Below are positions 47,526 through 60,884 of a stretch of DNA of 64,000 nt, piece by piece. Every line of letters starts with the position of its first letter. Position 1 is the first letter of the stretch. The DNA comes from Phaseolus vulgaris (Eukaryota; Streptophyta; Magnoliopsida; Fabales; Fabaceae). The stretch is taken from contig NC_023753.2 of assembly GCF_000499845.2 (NCBI RefSeq), positions 2,170,001 to 2,234,000 on the forward strand. The letters are read 5' to 3'. The position numbers were made by a program, and so were the translations under genes. The notes under the pieces are model-generated. The model saw only the letters and a list, made by a program, of their open reading frames with translations. It was not told the origin of the DNA and searched no databases.

Positions 47526-48497
47526 ATGAGGCTTTCCATACTGCAACCCCAGCCGCAGCGCTGCCACTACCCTATAAGGCGGTGGCCCCGCATGGACTCC
47601 TCCTTCCACCGCCGCAAGGACAAGGTCGTCGTCATCATGGGCGCCACCGGCTCCGGCAAGTCCCGTCTCTCCATCGACCTCGCCACCCTCTTCCCCGTCT
47701 CCGAAATCATCAACTCCGACAAAATGCAAGTCTACCGCGGACTCGACATAACCACCAACAAGATCCCCCACGCCCAGCGCCGCGCCGTCCCCCACCACCT
47801 CCTCGGCGACGTCGACCCCTCCCTCCCGGAGTTCTCCCCCGCCGACTTCCGCCGCCGCGCCGGCCACCTCATCGAGGACATCAACCGCCGGGACAGCCTC
47901 CCCATCGTCGTCGGCGGCTCCAACTCCTTCGTCCACGCGCTTCTCGTCCAGGATTTCCAGCCTGACTCCAACGTCTTCCGCCAGGGCGAGGAGCTTATAT
48001 CCTCGGAGTTGAGGTACAGGTGTTGCTTCCTCTGGGTGGACATAGCTTTCCCTGTGCTATCACAATACCTGTGCGACCGAGTCGACGACATGCTCGAATC
48101 GGGGATGGTGGACGAGTTGGCTCAGTTCTTCGACCCCGAGGCTTCTCGTGAAAGCGAGTCCGGTATCAGAAAAGCCATTGGGGTTCCGGAGTTCGACCGC
48201 TATTTTAATAAGTACCCACCCTGGGCCGGCCCCGCGGGCCCGGGCCAGGATCCTCTGCGGGAGCGCGCGTACGAGGAAGCGGTGCGGGCGATCAAGGAGA
48301 ACACGTGTGAGTTGGCGGAGCGTCAGATGGAGAAAATCGAACGGTTGAAGCGCGCCGGGTGGGACCTACGGAGGATCGACGCTACGGAAGCGTTTCGTAT
48401 GGTGCTGACGTCAGGGTCCAACCATGGGTCCGATGTATGGGAGAGACAGGTGTTGGAACCAAGCGTGAAGATTGTGAAACGCTTCTTGATGGAGTAG
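47526..48497 (+). CDS. IPT1: Adenylate isopentenyltransferase (cytokinin synthesis), intronless
   Basis: A single-exon gene of 323 residues, as usual for plant adenylate IPTs. The enzyme transfers an isopentenyl group from DMAPP to ATP/ADP, the first step of cytokinin synthesis, usually in plastids. Visible motifs are P-loop GATGSGKS (39-46), INSDKMQVYRGLDITTNKI with the catalytic-base Asp65, VPHHLLGDV (89-96), GGSNSFVHALL (130-140), LRYRCCFLWVDI (162-173), GIRKAIGVPEFDRYF (213-227), IKENTCELAERQMEKI and a C-terminal WERQVLEPSVKIVKRFL. The last block and the F(V)HALL(V)Q segment fit the IPT1 subgroup better than IPT3 or IPT5; there is no CaaX end. The N terminus is basic with few acids, so a short transit peptide is possible; Met23 is an alternative start. 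Composition is far more GC-rich than any neighbouring DNA, especially in codon position three before about 47990. Large frames in other phases (47505-48091, minus and plus) are shadows. Confidence 0.95.
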   Translation: MRLSILQPQPQRCHYPIRRWPRMDSSFHRRKDKVVVIMGATGSGKSRLSIDLATLFPVSEIINSDKMQVYRGLDITTNKIPHAQRRAVPHHLLGDVDPSLPEFSPADFRRRAGHLIEDINRRDSLPIVVGGSNSFVHALLVQDFQPDSNVFRQGEELISSELRYRCCFLWVDIAFPVLSQYLCDRVDDMLESGMVDELAQFFDPEASRESESGIRKAIGVPEFDRYFNKYPPWAGPAGPGQDPLRERAYEEAVRAIKENTCELAERQMEKIERLKRAGWDLRRIDATEAFRMVLTSGSNHGSDVWERQVLEPSVKIVKRFLME

Positions 48498-48531
48498 GTC
48501 TTCCAGCTAAATCCAGCTACTACTCCTACTC

Positions 48532-48550
48532 TTTTTTTTTTTTTTTTTTT
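48532..48550. repeat. T19 tract in the 3' region of the isopentenyltransferase gene
   Basis: Nineteen uninterrupted T residues begin 35 bases after the stop codon, followed by more T-rich sequence. U-rich stretches are usual in plant 3' UTRs; no AATAAA is nearby. Confidence 0.7.
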
Positions 48551-49202
48551 CTTATTTCATTTTTTTTTCTATCTGTTTATTTAACCCTAAAAAAAAGGTG
48601 GAGGAAAGATTGGGGGAACGGAAAATGTACAAAACAGAATAGAAAGGAATGGAAGTTGAAGTTGCGAATTGAATTGTGGCGTGGGAGGTTGGTTGGTTGT
48701 TGAGGTTTGGTTTGGCACGTGCGAGCGATTCCAGAATGAGAATTTTTGTGGAGGGTGTAAAAAGAAAAAGAGTATAGAAGGTTATTGTTATGATTTAAAA
48801 GTGGAAGCGGAAATTGTGAATGGCGTTTGAGGAAGAAGAGTGATGAGGAAAATCACGTAAGGAAGTAGAATTTTCATGTTTATATTTATAAGGATAGATG
48901 ATGGGATGGGAAGAATAGAAAGAGTGTGGAGGGATTTAGTCTGGAAAATGGAAGGACACCAAATTGTTTCCATCTTCAATTAACTAAAAGACAACCATTC
49001 ACTTTTTGTATTCTTTTTGTGTTTTGGTTATGAAGAGGATTGTGAATCAAATCCTTCTGCTTGCTTCGCATCAACATTTGTCATTTTGTTCAATCATCTT
49101 AATTCTTCTATTCATTCTGTCTCCAGTCAGAAGGCATTTATGTCACCCAAAAATGCCTTCCATATCTACATTCCCTCACTCACCAAATCTATACATCAAC
49201 AC

Positions 49203-49229
49203 ATTCTCAATTCTCAATTCTCAATTCTC
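49203..49229. repeat. ATTCTCA heptanucleotide repeat
   Basis: Nearly four tandem copies of ATTCTCA, read directly. Confidence 0.9.
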
Positions 49230-52200
49230 TTTCCTTCCAATTTATAACCTCAACACTACACAATACCACTGCACCATTCGCAATGCTTACACTTACTTAT
49301 ATTTTATGTGCTCACCCATTCACTGATATTATTCTAATTAATATCGTCATCCTAATTATGTTAAAAATAGTTCAAAATTTACGATTTTAGTTGCTTTTAT
49401 TTGTAAATTTTCAATATATGTAAAAGTTCCGTCTTGAACTCTTTTGTTTTGACTTCCATACCTTTTTCTAATAGCGGAGGAATAATCTTCCGTATTTATT
49501 ATAAGCATTCAGAATCTAAGTAAACTAATCTTGTATACTCTTTCAAACAAAGATCTAGACTATTTTTCTAATATTTCTTCTTAACACGAAATCTATTTTT
49601 TTTTTTAAATAAGACCAGTCAAGATTGGTTTAAAGTTCAATGATTCGCCTAAAGTCCAATCAATGTTAATAAAAATTATTTTAATGATGAAATAATATAT
49701 ACGAAAATGTAATGTACTAGTTTTATAATGCTAAAAAGTAAAATAAAACATAAATTATTAAAAATAAAATATGTTATCATGCGTAAATTAAAATTTTAAT
49801 CATATTTACTAACAATAATAAGTTTAGTGTAGAATAAAAAGAAAATAATAAATATTTTAGACTATTTTTAAATTTTAAATAAATTAATGTTTTATTAAAT
49901 ATCTTTAATTAAAACTAGTTTTCCTCGATTATACCGGTTTTCTATTATCGAATTTTAGTTATTTTTTTGAACTGATTATTACTTAACGGATTTAGTCACT
50001 TGATAGACTTGTCTGATCTCGAGAGAAATTATGAAGTTAACTAAAAATAATATGTTAAAATATTTGAGATATTTATGCCCCTTAATATCGACATTGACTG
50101 TATATAATAAAATATTTGAAATCTCACATTAGATAATATGAATTCATAATTTACACTTAGATATTAATTTCATCTTATGATTTTGTAGAATAATTTATAT
50201 TTAAACTTAATTCATGATAACATAAACTACACTAAAGATGTTTCAATCATAGTTTTTTTATATACGATAAAAATAAGCAACAAATTTAATTCATCTTGTT
50301 TGTTACACCGAAGAAACATGGGGTGTGTTATAGAACTGTGATCCGTGGAGTTGTGGGCATTAGGAATATAGAAAGAGAATCGCGTCACCTGAAACATGGT
50401 TCACTACTTGCACTACAATGGTAAAATATATCCATTTTATAAACAACAAAGAAAAGAATATCTCTAAAATCTCGAAACATTATCGTTTAAAACCAAATAA
50501 AATTATATTTTTTTAATAGAAAATGTTTACTATACTATGTATAAAGTTACAGGAGTGTAAGTTAGAATCATAAATTCATTCTCTTATAATTTTAGATTGA
50601 AAATATTATCATTTATATGAATTTTGCCTTAAGTCTGTTATGTTAACATGCTACTTATCAACATTTACAATACTCAAATTTAATATAAGGCCATAAAACT
50701 AGAAACAGACGTAAAGTTAAAATAACTTACAAAGAAACTTGATATGCGAAGACATGTAACTTGCTATTCGTATAAATGGCATCTTGATACTCATGAAGCA
50801 TACATATTCCATCATTATATTTATATAAGCATTGTATGGATATCTATTTCTCTTCTTTGACCATCATATTTAGAGTACGTTTGGGAAGCATTTTTCCTTC
50901 CGATTGAGTGCAACAATACAAGACTCTCTTTTTGTTCTCTTGGAAAATGTAAAAATCCAAATAAAGTCTTAATCATTAGAGTAAGTGTGAAAGAGAATTA
51001 TTGAAGAGGAGAAGTTTGAATGGCAGTGTTTGGTAGCAATGGCAATGAATTAGGTGATATTAGTTGGAGGGGGGATGAGGAAAAGTGGAATGCTAATTAC
51101 AGTTTGATGAAAGATAAAAGTTGAAGCATTAAATGGCGATATGTAAGGAAATGCATTAATCTTATGTGATGTACTGGATGATGAGAAAGAAATTTAATTC
51201 AAAGTAAAGTATGAGTCATTCATTACCTGATGTTCTACCATTCAAAGTACGTGATGAGTTTAACATTGGTTGCATAAAAAATGAGTTCTGAATATATCGT
51301 TATTTGAAATTTTCTGTGATACTGTCATTGAAATTGTTTTCCTTCATAGGTAGGAAGAAACAGGCTAGGCATAGGTAGTGTTATTGAGTGCAATGGAGTT
51401 GTCACATGGTTAATTTTAGGTGGTAAGGGCCAAATTCTTAGGCTGAGCAGTTGAGAATTTTCTGAAAACAGGTGTAGGGAATTAAATTGTGCAGAATGTA
51501 CAAGTTGAAGAATGAGACAATTGGTGGTATGATCTTCTCCTTGACCACGCCCCACCCCCAAGAACTTCAAACTTCATGTACTTTCCCAGTGTGGGGGGCC
51601 AATTTCTATGCTCTTTGGGTCCTCCTCCTAAATCAATATTTGTCTGTCTCAATGTCTAAGGCCCCCCCTGCATGTTAAGGAGAAAATGTTCCTTTCTCTT
51701 AGGTTTTCACTTCCATTTTTGAGGAATACTATACCAAGATAGGATGGACCCCCCGACCATTCACTACTTTTGCTCATCCATCTCTTTCTTATTTTACCAA
51801 TCATAAATTTCTCTCACCAAACAGTCAAATGCATTTAAGGAAACCAACACAACAAAGTTTGATAAGCCTAAACAACGTAAATCATTTAAGAAAGTTATTC
51901 TAAACATATATAGTGTGACCAAATTCATATGCCATGTCAAAAAGCACAAGGATGGTCACTTCTGTGTAAGTACCATTGTTTAATTTTCTTCAATCATGAT
52001 TGTTTTGTGTTAGCAGACAACAACACTTTGGAATTCGGTAAAATTATGACTCAGCAAATTTTTCAATGCTCATACGCTGTTCAAATAATATAACATTATT
52101 TTAAGATAAAACAAGTACAACTCAGAAACCCCAAAGTTTCAAGTGCCAACTTAGAAACCATGAATTTTAAAGAGCAACAAGCAGATTCATATTCCAGAGT

Positions 52201-54769
52201 CGTCACTAGTTGCTATTACTAAACACAAAGTTGCCTAGAGCATGCATGTTTCTCTTGTTCTTCGGTCCAACTAGCTAGTGTGGCTGTAGTTCATGATTAC
52301 ATGTTGTTTTTAGTGTTAAGAATAGCTCCTAGGCTGCATAATTGTTTAACAAGTCCTAGAAGAGCACAAATTGAGCTGACATGGATCACAGGTGGAACCA
52401 CACACATAAAGTAGCGTAGTTAGCTGTATAAGAGGGATAGTTAACATAAGTGGGATGATGACAAAGCAAAAGCTTTTATGTTGTGCACCAAAATAGGTTT
52501 AATATATTGCTGCCAGATTAATGGTTTATCAGGTTATACTACAGCTTGTAATCTCAGATCGAACAAAATAATAGAAATCTCCAAATTGACTGTGCATGTG
52601 CAACGCGCACGAAGAAGCATGGAAACACAACACACTAGTTCCCTTCGGAACCAAGGTTAAGGAAAATAATGGCATGTAGCTGACACTCTTAATCAATGAA
52701 ACAAAAAGGACAGATAGGAAAATTATTAAATGTGCAAAACAATTTTGGCATTATATAAACTATAACCACATTTTCTTCCAGTGAGAACTGCGTAGATTAC
52801 AAGTGTGTCTTTGTCCTTTTTTTTATTTATTTTTTATTATTATTATCGACCATAACAATTGAGAATTTGATCTAGTTCCCTCCAAAATCTTAAATAAATC
52901 ATTTCAACTATAATCAAAATTGTATTTGACGTCTCGGTGAACTTGAACTAGCATTTGACCTTGGTTAATGGCATTTCAGGGAATTGAAGAATAAGTAAAG
53001 TAATAGTCATATTCTGTAAGCTATACTTTCTTCTAGTTTTGTGGAACAATAAAACAGACACATATATATACGTACTAAAAATGCTTCGGATCAGTGTGAG
53101 TGGTTAAGATTTTCCTGTGACATGTGAGAATGTTTTATAAATTTGTAAAATGATTAACGACCGGCCACTACTTTGTCCAATAGATTATTTTAAGGAGAAA
53201 AAAATATTACTTTTGTTCCTATCTCCTGAAGCAAACATGTTCAGAATAAGCCTTTCCGTTATTCATCAGTTTAATTTTATTATGCAACTAATTATAAACT
53301 AGTATTTGGTTGCAAATTGGTAGAAATCTACAAGAAATGTAGCGCAAGTTGAAGTATTTTACAGATCACTCCATTACCATGCAGCAGGAATGTTGCAGTC
53401 GCTGAATGGCTGGCGATATACTGGGATGAGCTACCACTTAGCTGGTCTCTATATTCATGCATTTTAATTTTAGTGAACACTTGTTGAAGATAACACTTCC
53501 AATTTTTTTTCAACCCTTGTGTAAATAACCAAATGCATGGATCATAATGTATAATTTGTTCCACAAAATAAATCAATTAAGTATACTTCACATAGATAGA
53601 ACAAATAACACCTTCCCCTCAAGTCATGTCATATCATATGTTCAAAAGAATTTGCTTCTATGCCATATCTATCGAATATGATAATCTGTTCATAATCTAG
53701 TAAAGAAAGGAGTGTTCGTAGACTTGCATTAGTTACAGATTCGACTTGATCCAAATACATATATTTCATGCAGTTCAAAATCAGAATTAGACAGACAAAA
53801 TCAAAATCATAACTTTTGGGGTTAAACAACGGATTTTTGTTTTTTAAACTCTTTAACTCACTAACTTGATCCATTAAGATGATGTTTTCTTTCAAATTAT
53901 AGGGTTTCTTTGGAAAATGTAAAACAATTACATAGGTTTTGAATTAGTTAACCCAACTCAATGTAGTTACATAAAGGGTGATTATTTTGATAAGATTGAG
54001 TAACCCGAATGAAGGTATGAGAAAGGTAAAATGTTGTGATAGAAAAATTTACACTGAGAAGGAAATAAGTGAAAAGAGAATTAGGTAATGGCATTTAAAT
54101 TGAAGAGGGGTGTTGAGTAAAGTTGGAATGATTGATTACAAGGAGAAAAGTGAAGTATTTGATGGGCAGTAGTCGTCCAAGTAGAAGAAATAATGTGGGT
54201 GTCAGTTATGGTTGGAAGTGGACATGCTGGTTTTAATGAAGCTGTCTTTCTAAGAATGTTAGTTCAAGAATTAAGTAAGGATAAAGAAACAATAAATCAA
54301 TGACAAAAAGGGGAATGATAAAAAGTGGATGGAGATCCAAGAGGAAGGAAAAGAAGGGGTGAAAAGAGTGAAAGACAAAAAATTGAAGAACAGAGAGATA
54401 GTGGGTGGAAGTGTCTTTGGGGCATATGAAGAAACAAATTTTGGAAGATGAATAAAATATGGATTGAGTGGGGGGAACACATGATGGCTCTATAGCAGAA
54501 CCAACACAACACAACACAACACCTTTGTGCTGGTATGAGGACTCGAGAGACAGTGCGCGTGCGGTTTTTTTTTGCGCATGATCCTATAAGTCTGCCTAAA
54601 CCTTCTATTATTTTATTACAAAACTCATACAGCATGGGTCTGGAACATCACTACACCACATTACTGCTGGGTCAAGCTTCATGGAATGCCGTGTCTCGAC
54701 ATTTTGCGAATGATCCAATAATGGTCCGATAGATGATTTGATAAATCTAACAAATTTTCACTAAGATAA

Positions 54770-54915
54770 ACAAGAAAATGGTTCTGATATCATATTAAGA
54801 AATATGTTTTAAGTCTAACTCAACTTCATAAAATCAGCTCAATAAAGTGAAGTTTAGATCCACTTATATACAATAAATAGTAACTCTAACACTCTTCGAT
54901 CTCACTCACCGACTA
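54770..54915 (-). repeat. Dispersed legume-type repeat, minus orientation
   Basis: Contains GGTTCTGATATCATATTAAG, AAGTCTAACTCAACTTC, AAATCAGCTCAATAAAGTG and CCACTTATATACAATA, the reverse order of the motifs at 38390-38580. Borders are not defined. Confidence 0.45.
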
Positions 54916-56046
54916 CAATTTATATATATAAATATCTTAAACCCCACCAACCCCTTCTTTCTCTTTCTTCCTTAAAAATAAAACCTGTTTTACCATTTCA
55001 ACTTTAACCTTTCGGGGTTACTCGGGTAACTAACTCCATTACCTTTCATTAACTTCCTTTTATTAATCAAAGTGCACAAGTTATTCCACTATCTTTCACA
55101 CTGGTCGGCTACTACTTCTGTAACTTAAAATTAATCTCAACTTCTTGTACGGATATTATCCACTACATTCATTCTCTCGATCACAAATATTTGAAACTAA
55201 CGACAATCACAATATAACACAATCATAATTAAACGTATTTTAGAAAGCATTTGAGATATATTTATTGAGATACTGTCATGTAAATGGACTTTAAGAGTCA
55301 TTGATGAAACGTATTCAACCATTTTTGTGATATTTGATTCAGATGTCAATACACTATTTCAAAAATCACTTATAAATGTTTGAAATACATTACAAAGTTG
55401 CTAGATTTGAATTTTATTTATGTTTAATATATAATCTATATATACTTATATTATAATAATATCTTTATAAAGCTATGTCTATTATCTACTAGGAAGTGTA
55501 CCCTTTTTTTAGGAAATTGCAAAGTTGATGGACAAGTCTTTTCTCTTTAGAGTTGAGTTGTCAAGAGAATTTGTATATAAGTAGTAATTTCATAACCTTA
55601 GCTTTATTAGGACACATCCAAATTTCATAGTTATAGCATAAGTTAATGGTATTGGATTGTTGAATGTTTTGTTTAGATTATTCATTCTGAAAATGGTCAA
55701 ATATACTAGACAAAGCATGAATTAAAGTTTCATGATTTATCAATTGTGGTTGCATATGTATATAGTGTTTATGAAGTATGACACTTTAAGATAAACATGA
55801 AATCAATATATGTATTCATCCATTATGTCGGTTTATTTTGGGGTGAAATTAATTGACTAATTAAGTTTTCTAGTGAATGTGAAAACTCTTAGTAAATAGA
55901 GATAAAAACGACCTTATTTGAAGATGATGAAGAGACATATAAAAGGTAGTAACTTTGCTTAATGGATGTTTTATTTTATTTTGTTTTCAAGATTTGAATA
56001 ACATAGTAAATGCATTTTCCTTTTGTATTGCAATATTTAGTTATAT

Positions 56047-56306
56047 CACTACAAGAAAATCATGAAATAAAAACCAATTTTTAGAAACCAAAATAATTAG
56101 TTGCAATAGTAACTAAATTAGATAACATTTTAGAAACTAAAAGAAAAATTGGTTTCTAAAATTAGATACCAATTTAAAAACTATTTAACAATAATAAAAA
56201 CCAATTTTTCTTTTAGTTTCTGAAATGTTCTCTAATTTAGTTACTATTGCAATTAATTATTTTGGTCTCTAAAAATTGATTTTTATTTCATGATTTTCTT
56301 GTAGTG
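56047..56306 (+). mobile_element. Foldback CACTA-type MITE, copy 8 (internally deleted)
   Basis: Starts CACTACAAGAAAATCATGAA and ends TTTTCTTGTAGTG, with a 3-bp duplication TAT on both sides (56044-56046 and 56307-56309). Only 260 bp: about 130 bp around the hairpin apex is missing, while both arms and ends are well kept. Such apex deletions are expected when a hairpin is skipped during replication. Confidence 0.9.
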
Positions 56307-59300
56307 TATGTAGTTATGATATTTATGTTTTCCTCATTAATTGGTCTACAATAAACAACTTTTGCAAGCAAGCAAAGTATTTTGAAATTAAATATTCCGA
56401 TCAAAATTACACTAGGCTACCTAACTTTGTTTTTCTTTGGTTTCGAATATTACAGTATTATTTAGAATTATTATGTTAAATTGATTATTTTCTTAATTTA
56501 TGTTTTAAATATAAGGTATTTATTATTTACTTATTACTTATTTTGGTGCTAGTCTTATATTTTGGTTTTTAAATATTCAATATATCAATATCAATTTTTA
56601 AATATTTAATATTTGTGTTTTTTAACACTTTAACTCTGTAGGTATTTCATAAATAAATGAACAAATAGTAATTTTAAAAACAATATCATATTCTACTACT
56701 TCTTACCGGAAGAAGAGAATTGTGAAGGTAGTAATTTAGAATATAAATATTAAGTAGTTAAAATCTTGTTAGTTAATTTAAATATTAATTTATAAATTAA
56801 TTTATAAATTTTTATTAATATAAAATTATTTTAGATATTAATATTTTTTGTTTTTAAAATAATATTTAATTTAATTAATATAATAATTAATTATTTTTTA
56901 TTTTAAAATTCAATTACTATTTATTTATTGATTTTAGTGACTCTAGATGCGCCATTGATAGATAGTTGTATTTTTTCTCAGTTTAAATGACTTAGTTTAA
57001 ATAATCTACGGTTTTTTAAATTTTATGAATCAACTTGTAATTTTGAGAAGACCGAATTACGACTCAAAGGGACCCAGTTAAATTATTTTATTCGAACTAC
57101 TTATTATTACTATTTGTATAAGATTTATTTTCATATAATTTACTATTTATATCTATATTATTTATTGGAGGCCCAATGTCAAATATCACAGGTCGAAATG
57201 CAATTGTATTTTTTTTCACTCAATGTTATATTCATTGAAGGATGGAAGTATAATAATATTCAAAAGGCTCACTTTAAATAAATCAGTTTAGCTATTACTT
57301 TTCTTAATTATAATATAAGTAAGTTTTGTTACGAAAATTATCACTACTCCATTGAATAATACGGTAAGATAACTTTTTAATATATATTTTTTATTTTAGA
57401 TACTTATTATAAATGGATTATGTCTTTCTAAAATTGGCATACATTTTTTTTTTCAGTTTTTTAAATTGCACTGTACTGGGGGGAAAGAAATGGTGTCTCA
57501 TAAGTCTCAGTTAGAGGCACACCAAATAGTATAAATAAATATGATTTGCAAATAACTGAAATCGAATTAGGAATAATTAATCAATTCAGTTTGATCCAAT
57601 TAATTTGTCTGTCATTGGTAATTAGTTTTAGTTTTCGTCTTCATGTTGTCAACCACATTGCCAAATATCTAAGCATTTTTCATTTTTATCTAATTATTGG
57701 TTTGTTGAAAAGCCAAAACGTTTATTATAATAAGGGCATCCCTATTTAAATACTACATGGATTTACATTCAAGAAACAAAACTAAAATAGTTTACCCACT
57801 TTAATTTTTTGATTTATTAAAAAATTATTTGTAAATGTCTAAAATTGCCCTATTCTATTTAGGAGGTAACTATTTATTAGATTAACAACACAAAATATTT
57901 AATTCTCTTCATTCTTATGCCACTGAAAGACAAATCAATATAAAGTTAAATTTATAAACTACAAGAATGAAAAAATTGAACTTATCCCTACTTTTATTGG
58001 ATTAAAGTTAATCCTCATGAAACTTACGTTACAAATTTAAGTTACGAGAAATTAAAATATTTTTTATTTTAAAATATAATTTGGATTCATTATTTATTAT
58101 TTTGGATAGTTAAAAGTATTTACTAAAGTGTAGATTAAATTATCTTTGATTTGTATTTTTAAAAGCATTAGTTTTTTAACCTTGAAGTTTACTTAACAAG
58201 GACCTTGAACAAAAAAAAAAATGCTGTGGCGAGCCAACCCAAAGAATTTCAAACATGGGTTAGAACCACAGCCCAATAAGTATCGTGATAGAATTATGTA
58301 TTATTTTTCGTTAAAACTTATTCATGATTGTGAACCGAATCAACTCCAAAACATTTCATTTCTTTAGCCAAAAATTAGTTTCAACCCTTCAATCATTCAA
58401 ATTTCATAGAATAAAATATAATTAGAATAATATATAATTAAAAAATACGAAAAAATTATGTTTATAATTTTTTTTCTTTAGTATAATACATGAGAAGAAC
58501 TTGAGTATTAGGGTTGATCTCGGTATTGATTAAAAATTACTAATTGAAATGCATTTGTCAATTGATTGTGTTTTATTGAATTTGCCTACATAAAAGATAA
58601 CAAGACAAATTACATTCTTTATTCTATAAATCTTTGAGATATGTTACGATATCGATTTTGTATTAATTAGAAAGATTTTCATTTAATTTAATAAATTATG
58701 AACTTCTCTTTTAATTTACTACTTGTATTTTTTTTTTTGTGTGTGAAAAAATATTGTAGTTAGTATATAATTGAGACTATAAATATTTTTTAGAGAAAAT
58801 AATTTTTGACAGTAATTAATCAATTCAAATTTTAAAAGACTGAAAAATAATAATGTTCTTACAATTTATAATTATTGTAGATTTATACTAATTACATAAA
58901 AAAATTCTTCGTACAAATGTTAAATGTAAATCAATCTTATATATTAGAAGAACCATTTATTATTCTGATATATGATATGACATTGTTAGTGTAAATTTAC
59001 TATTAATGTGGCCTTTTTATAATGTAGATATTGCAAATGTTTAGTTTTTAAAAAAGATTATGCATATAATTTTCAATATTATGTAATGCATGATTCAATT
59101 ATTAATCTAATTCATAGTTTTTGAAAATGATTAAATAAAATAATTATTTCAGACTTTTTCTTAAAAAAAAAAACAACCCTTACACATGCATTGTTGAATA
59201 CGACGGAATTGATTTTTAAAATATTTATTTAACATTATATTAGTCTCAACTAATATATAGAACAAATTAGTTAAGAAGGGTGGAACAACAACTTGCAACA

Positions 59301-60587
59301 AAAATAACACCAATTTGAAGCCAAGAGTCAATGCTACCAAACACATTATTTTATCATCCTCAATTTCAAATCACCACCTTCTTCCCCATTTAATCTCTTT
59401 CTCCCCCCACAACTAATTTTAGATCAAATTTCTCAAGAAAAAAAAATCTTAATTAAAAGCTTTGAATGGTTATTTTTTAAAATGTAAAAAAATATTTTCC
59501 TTAAACAGTAATTTAAAAATGATACCATAGTATTTTTTCTTTTTGCAAAACTTATAGAAAGAGAGCTTTAGTTAAAAATATTATTAATACAAACAAAGAA
59601 CGGCTTTTGTCATTTATTGACGCTGACAATACTTTTTAATTTGTTTTATAATAATGTCCAAATGGATGAAATATGATAAGAATATAGAAAGTCAATTAGT
59701 TTGACTTTGATGATACTGATCTCAATACATCTCATAATGAAAAATCTCGGTAATTTCGTTATCTTTTATTGAAGAATATTTTATTTTTAAATATAAGTAA
59801 ATTTTAATTACTTTATTTAATTTAAAAATATTTTTTAAAACACACTAAATTTAATTAATTTCTGACTTTTACTTCATTTATTCAAAATCTCAAAACTTCA
59901 AGTGTATCATTGAGCCATTCTAAACTTAATTTATTATTGTTAGGAAAAATAAGGTTCCAACTATATCTCAAAGTTGCGATTTTGGAGGAAAAAGAGGATG
60001 TGGACAAAATTTTCCTTTTTAAATCAAGAGTGTTATACAAGTTTATAAATATAGTAAAATATTAAGTTTATGCTAATCCAATTATAAACTATCATGTATT
60101 GACAAGTTTATTCATTTTTATAATAATTATTATAAAATGAACTAACTCACAAAACTGTTTTATATCATTTTTAGTACATAACTATTACACTCTTTTAAAC
60201 AAGTAAATTAAGGAATATTCACTGTCATTTCCTTGTTCCTTATAAACCTCAAATTGGAAAACACACGCTATCCATTGTCAACGAAGAACAGGGACACAAA
60301 CCTTGGCTTCCAAACTATGGTGCATCATTCAAACCTTATTTTAATCATTTTAAAAATGGGATACGTTGTTTTTCTAAAATTCAAACTGAAGTTAGAGTAT
60401 ATCCATAGCTGAGAGCAGAGATGAAAGAAGGATAGAAAAGTAACAAAGAACTTAGAGTAAAGTAATAAGGAAAAGCAAATTAATTATATATATGAAGAGA
60501 AATTTAAATTTTATCTCAATCTTATAAGGCGAGGTTTGCACTTATATACCTACTTGCAGATGAGTTTATAAACACAATAAACCCTGA
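56307..60587. other. Long AT-rich intergenic stretch
   Basis: No gene, RNA or complete transposon was recognised. Small frames at 57546-57749 and 59161-59346 have no recognisable content. At about 60505-60560 a short ATCTTATAAGGCGAGGTTTGC stretch resembles part of the dispersed repeat at 38390-38580. Confidence 0.5.
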
Positions 60588-60700
60588 TTTTTTTTATCAG
60601 AAAAAAACATATACAAGAAAATAAAATGGTACTTGGATATCCCAATCCATCTACACATAGCCAATTGTACATAAATAAAATTACAAGAATGTCCATCCAA
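60588..60700 (-). mobile_element. LINE 3' tail, minus orientation
   Basis: A T8 tract followed by ATCAGAAAAAAACATATAC on the plus strand reads on the minus strand as a LINE-like end, TTTTCTGATAAAAAAA. Upstream of it (60640-60780, minus) a 70-codon frame is open but is not a recognisable LINE protein. Left border firm, right border uncertain. Confidence 0.45.
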
Positions 60701-60884
60701 AATCATCATCAACCTACAAACTACTTCCTCATATTTCACTCGTGTAACAATAAACATATATAACATAAATAAAGTCACCTAAAATTAGAAGATTAGATCC
60801 CTAACATGAAAAGACTCGGCGGAGAAAAATCTTACTATGATAGATTCTAGATGATTCTGAAAACATATATATTAAAAAATGGAA

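Larger units (their letters stand above)
48551..56046. other. Long intergenic stretch
   Basis: No gene is recognised. Parts are less AT-rich than average: 48600-49330, 51320-52660 and 54230-54735. Those at 51530-51680 (CACGCCCCACCCCCAAG; GTGTGGGGGGCC) and 54530-54590 (AGACAGTGCGCGTGCGG) are the most GC-rich but have no recognisable frame. At 50085-50230 and 54770-54915 (minus) lie weak relatives of the dispersed repeat at 38390. Frames at 53328-53895 and 54233-54732 are on both strands, short and unsupported. Confidence 0.45.

Noticed and set aside
47505..48091. Long open frames antisense and out of phase to the isopentenyltransferase gene, including an Arg/Pro-rich plus frame
   Set aside because: They result from the high GC3 of the real gene, which removes stops from other frames. 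Their proteins are low-complexity and resemble no family.
54535..54732. 65-codon plus frame starting MRTRETVRVRFFFAH
   Set aside because: Short, no recognisable domain, preceded by CAACA repeats and a T tract and followed by a dispersed repeat.
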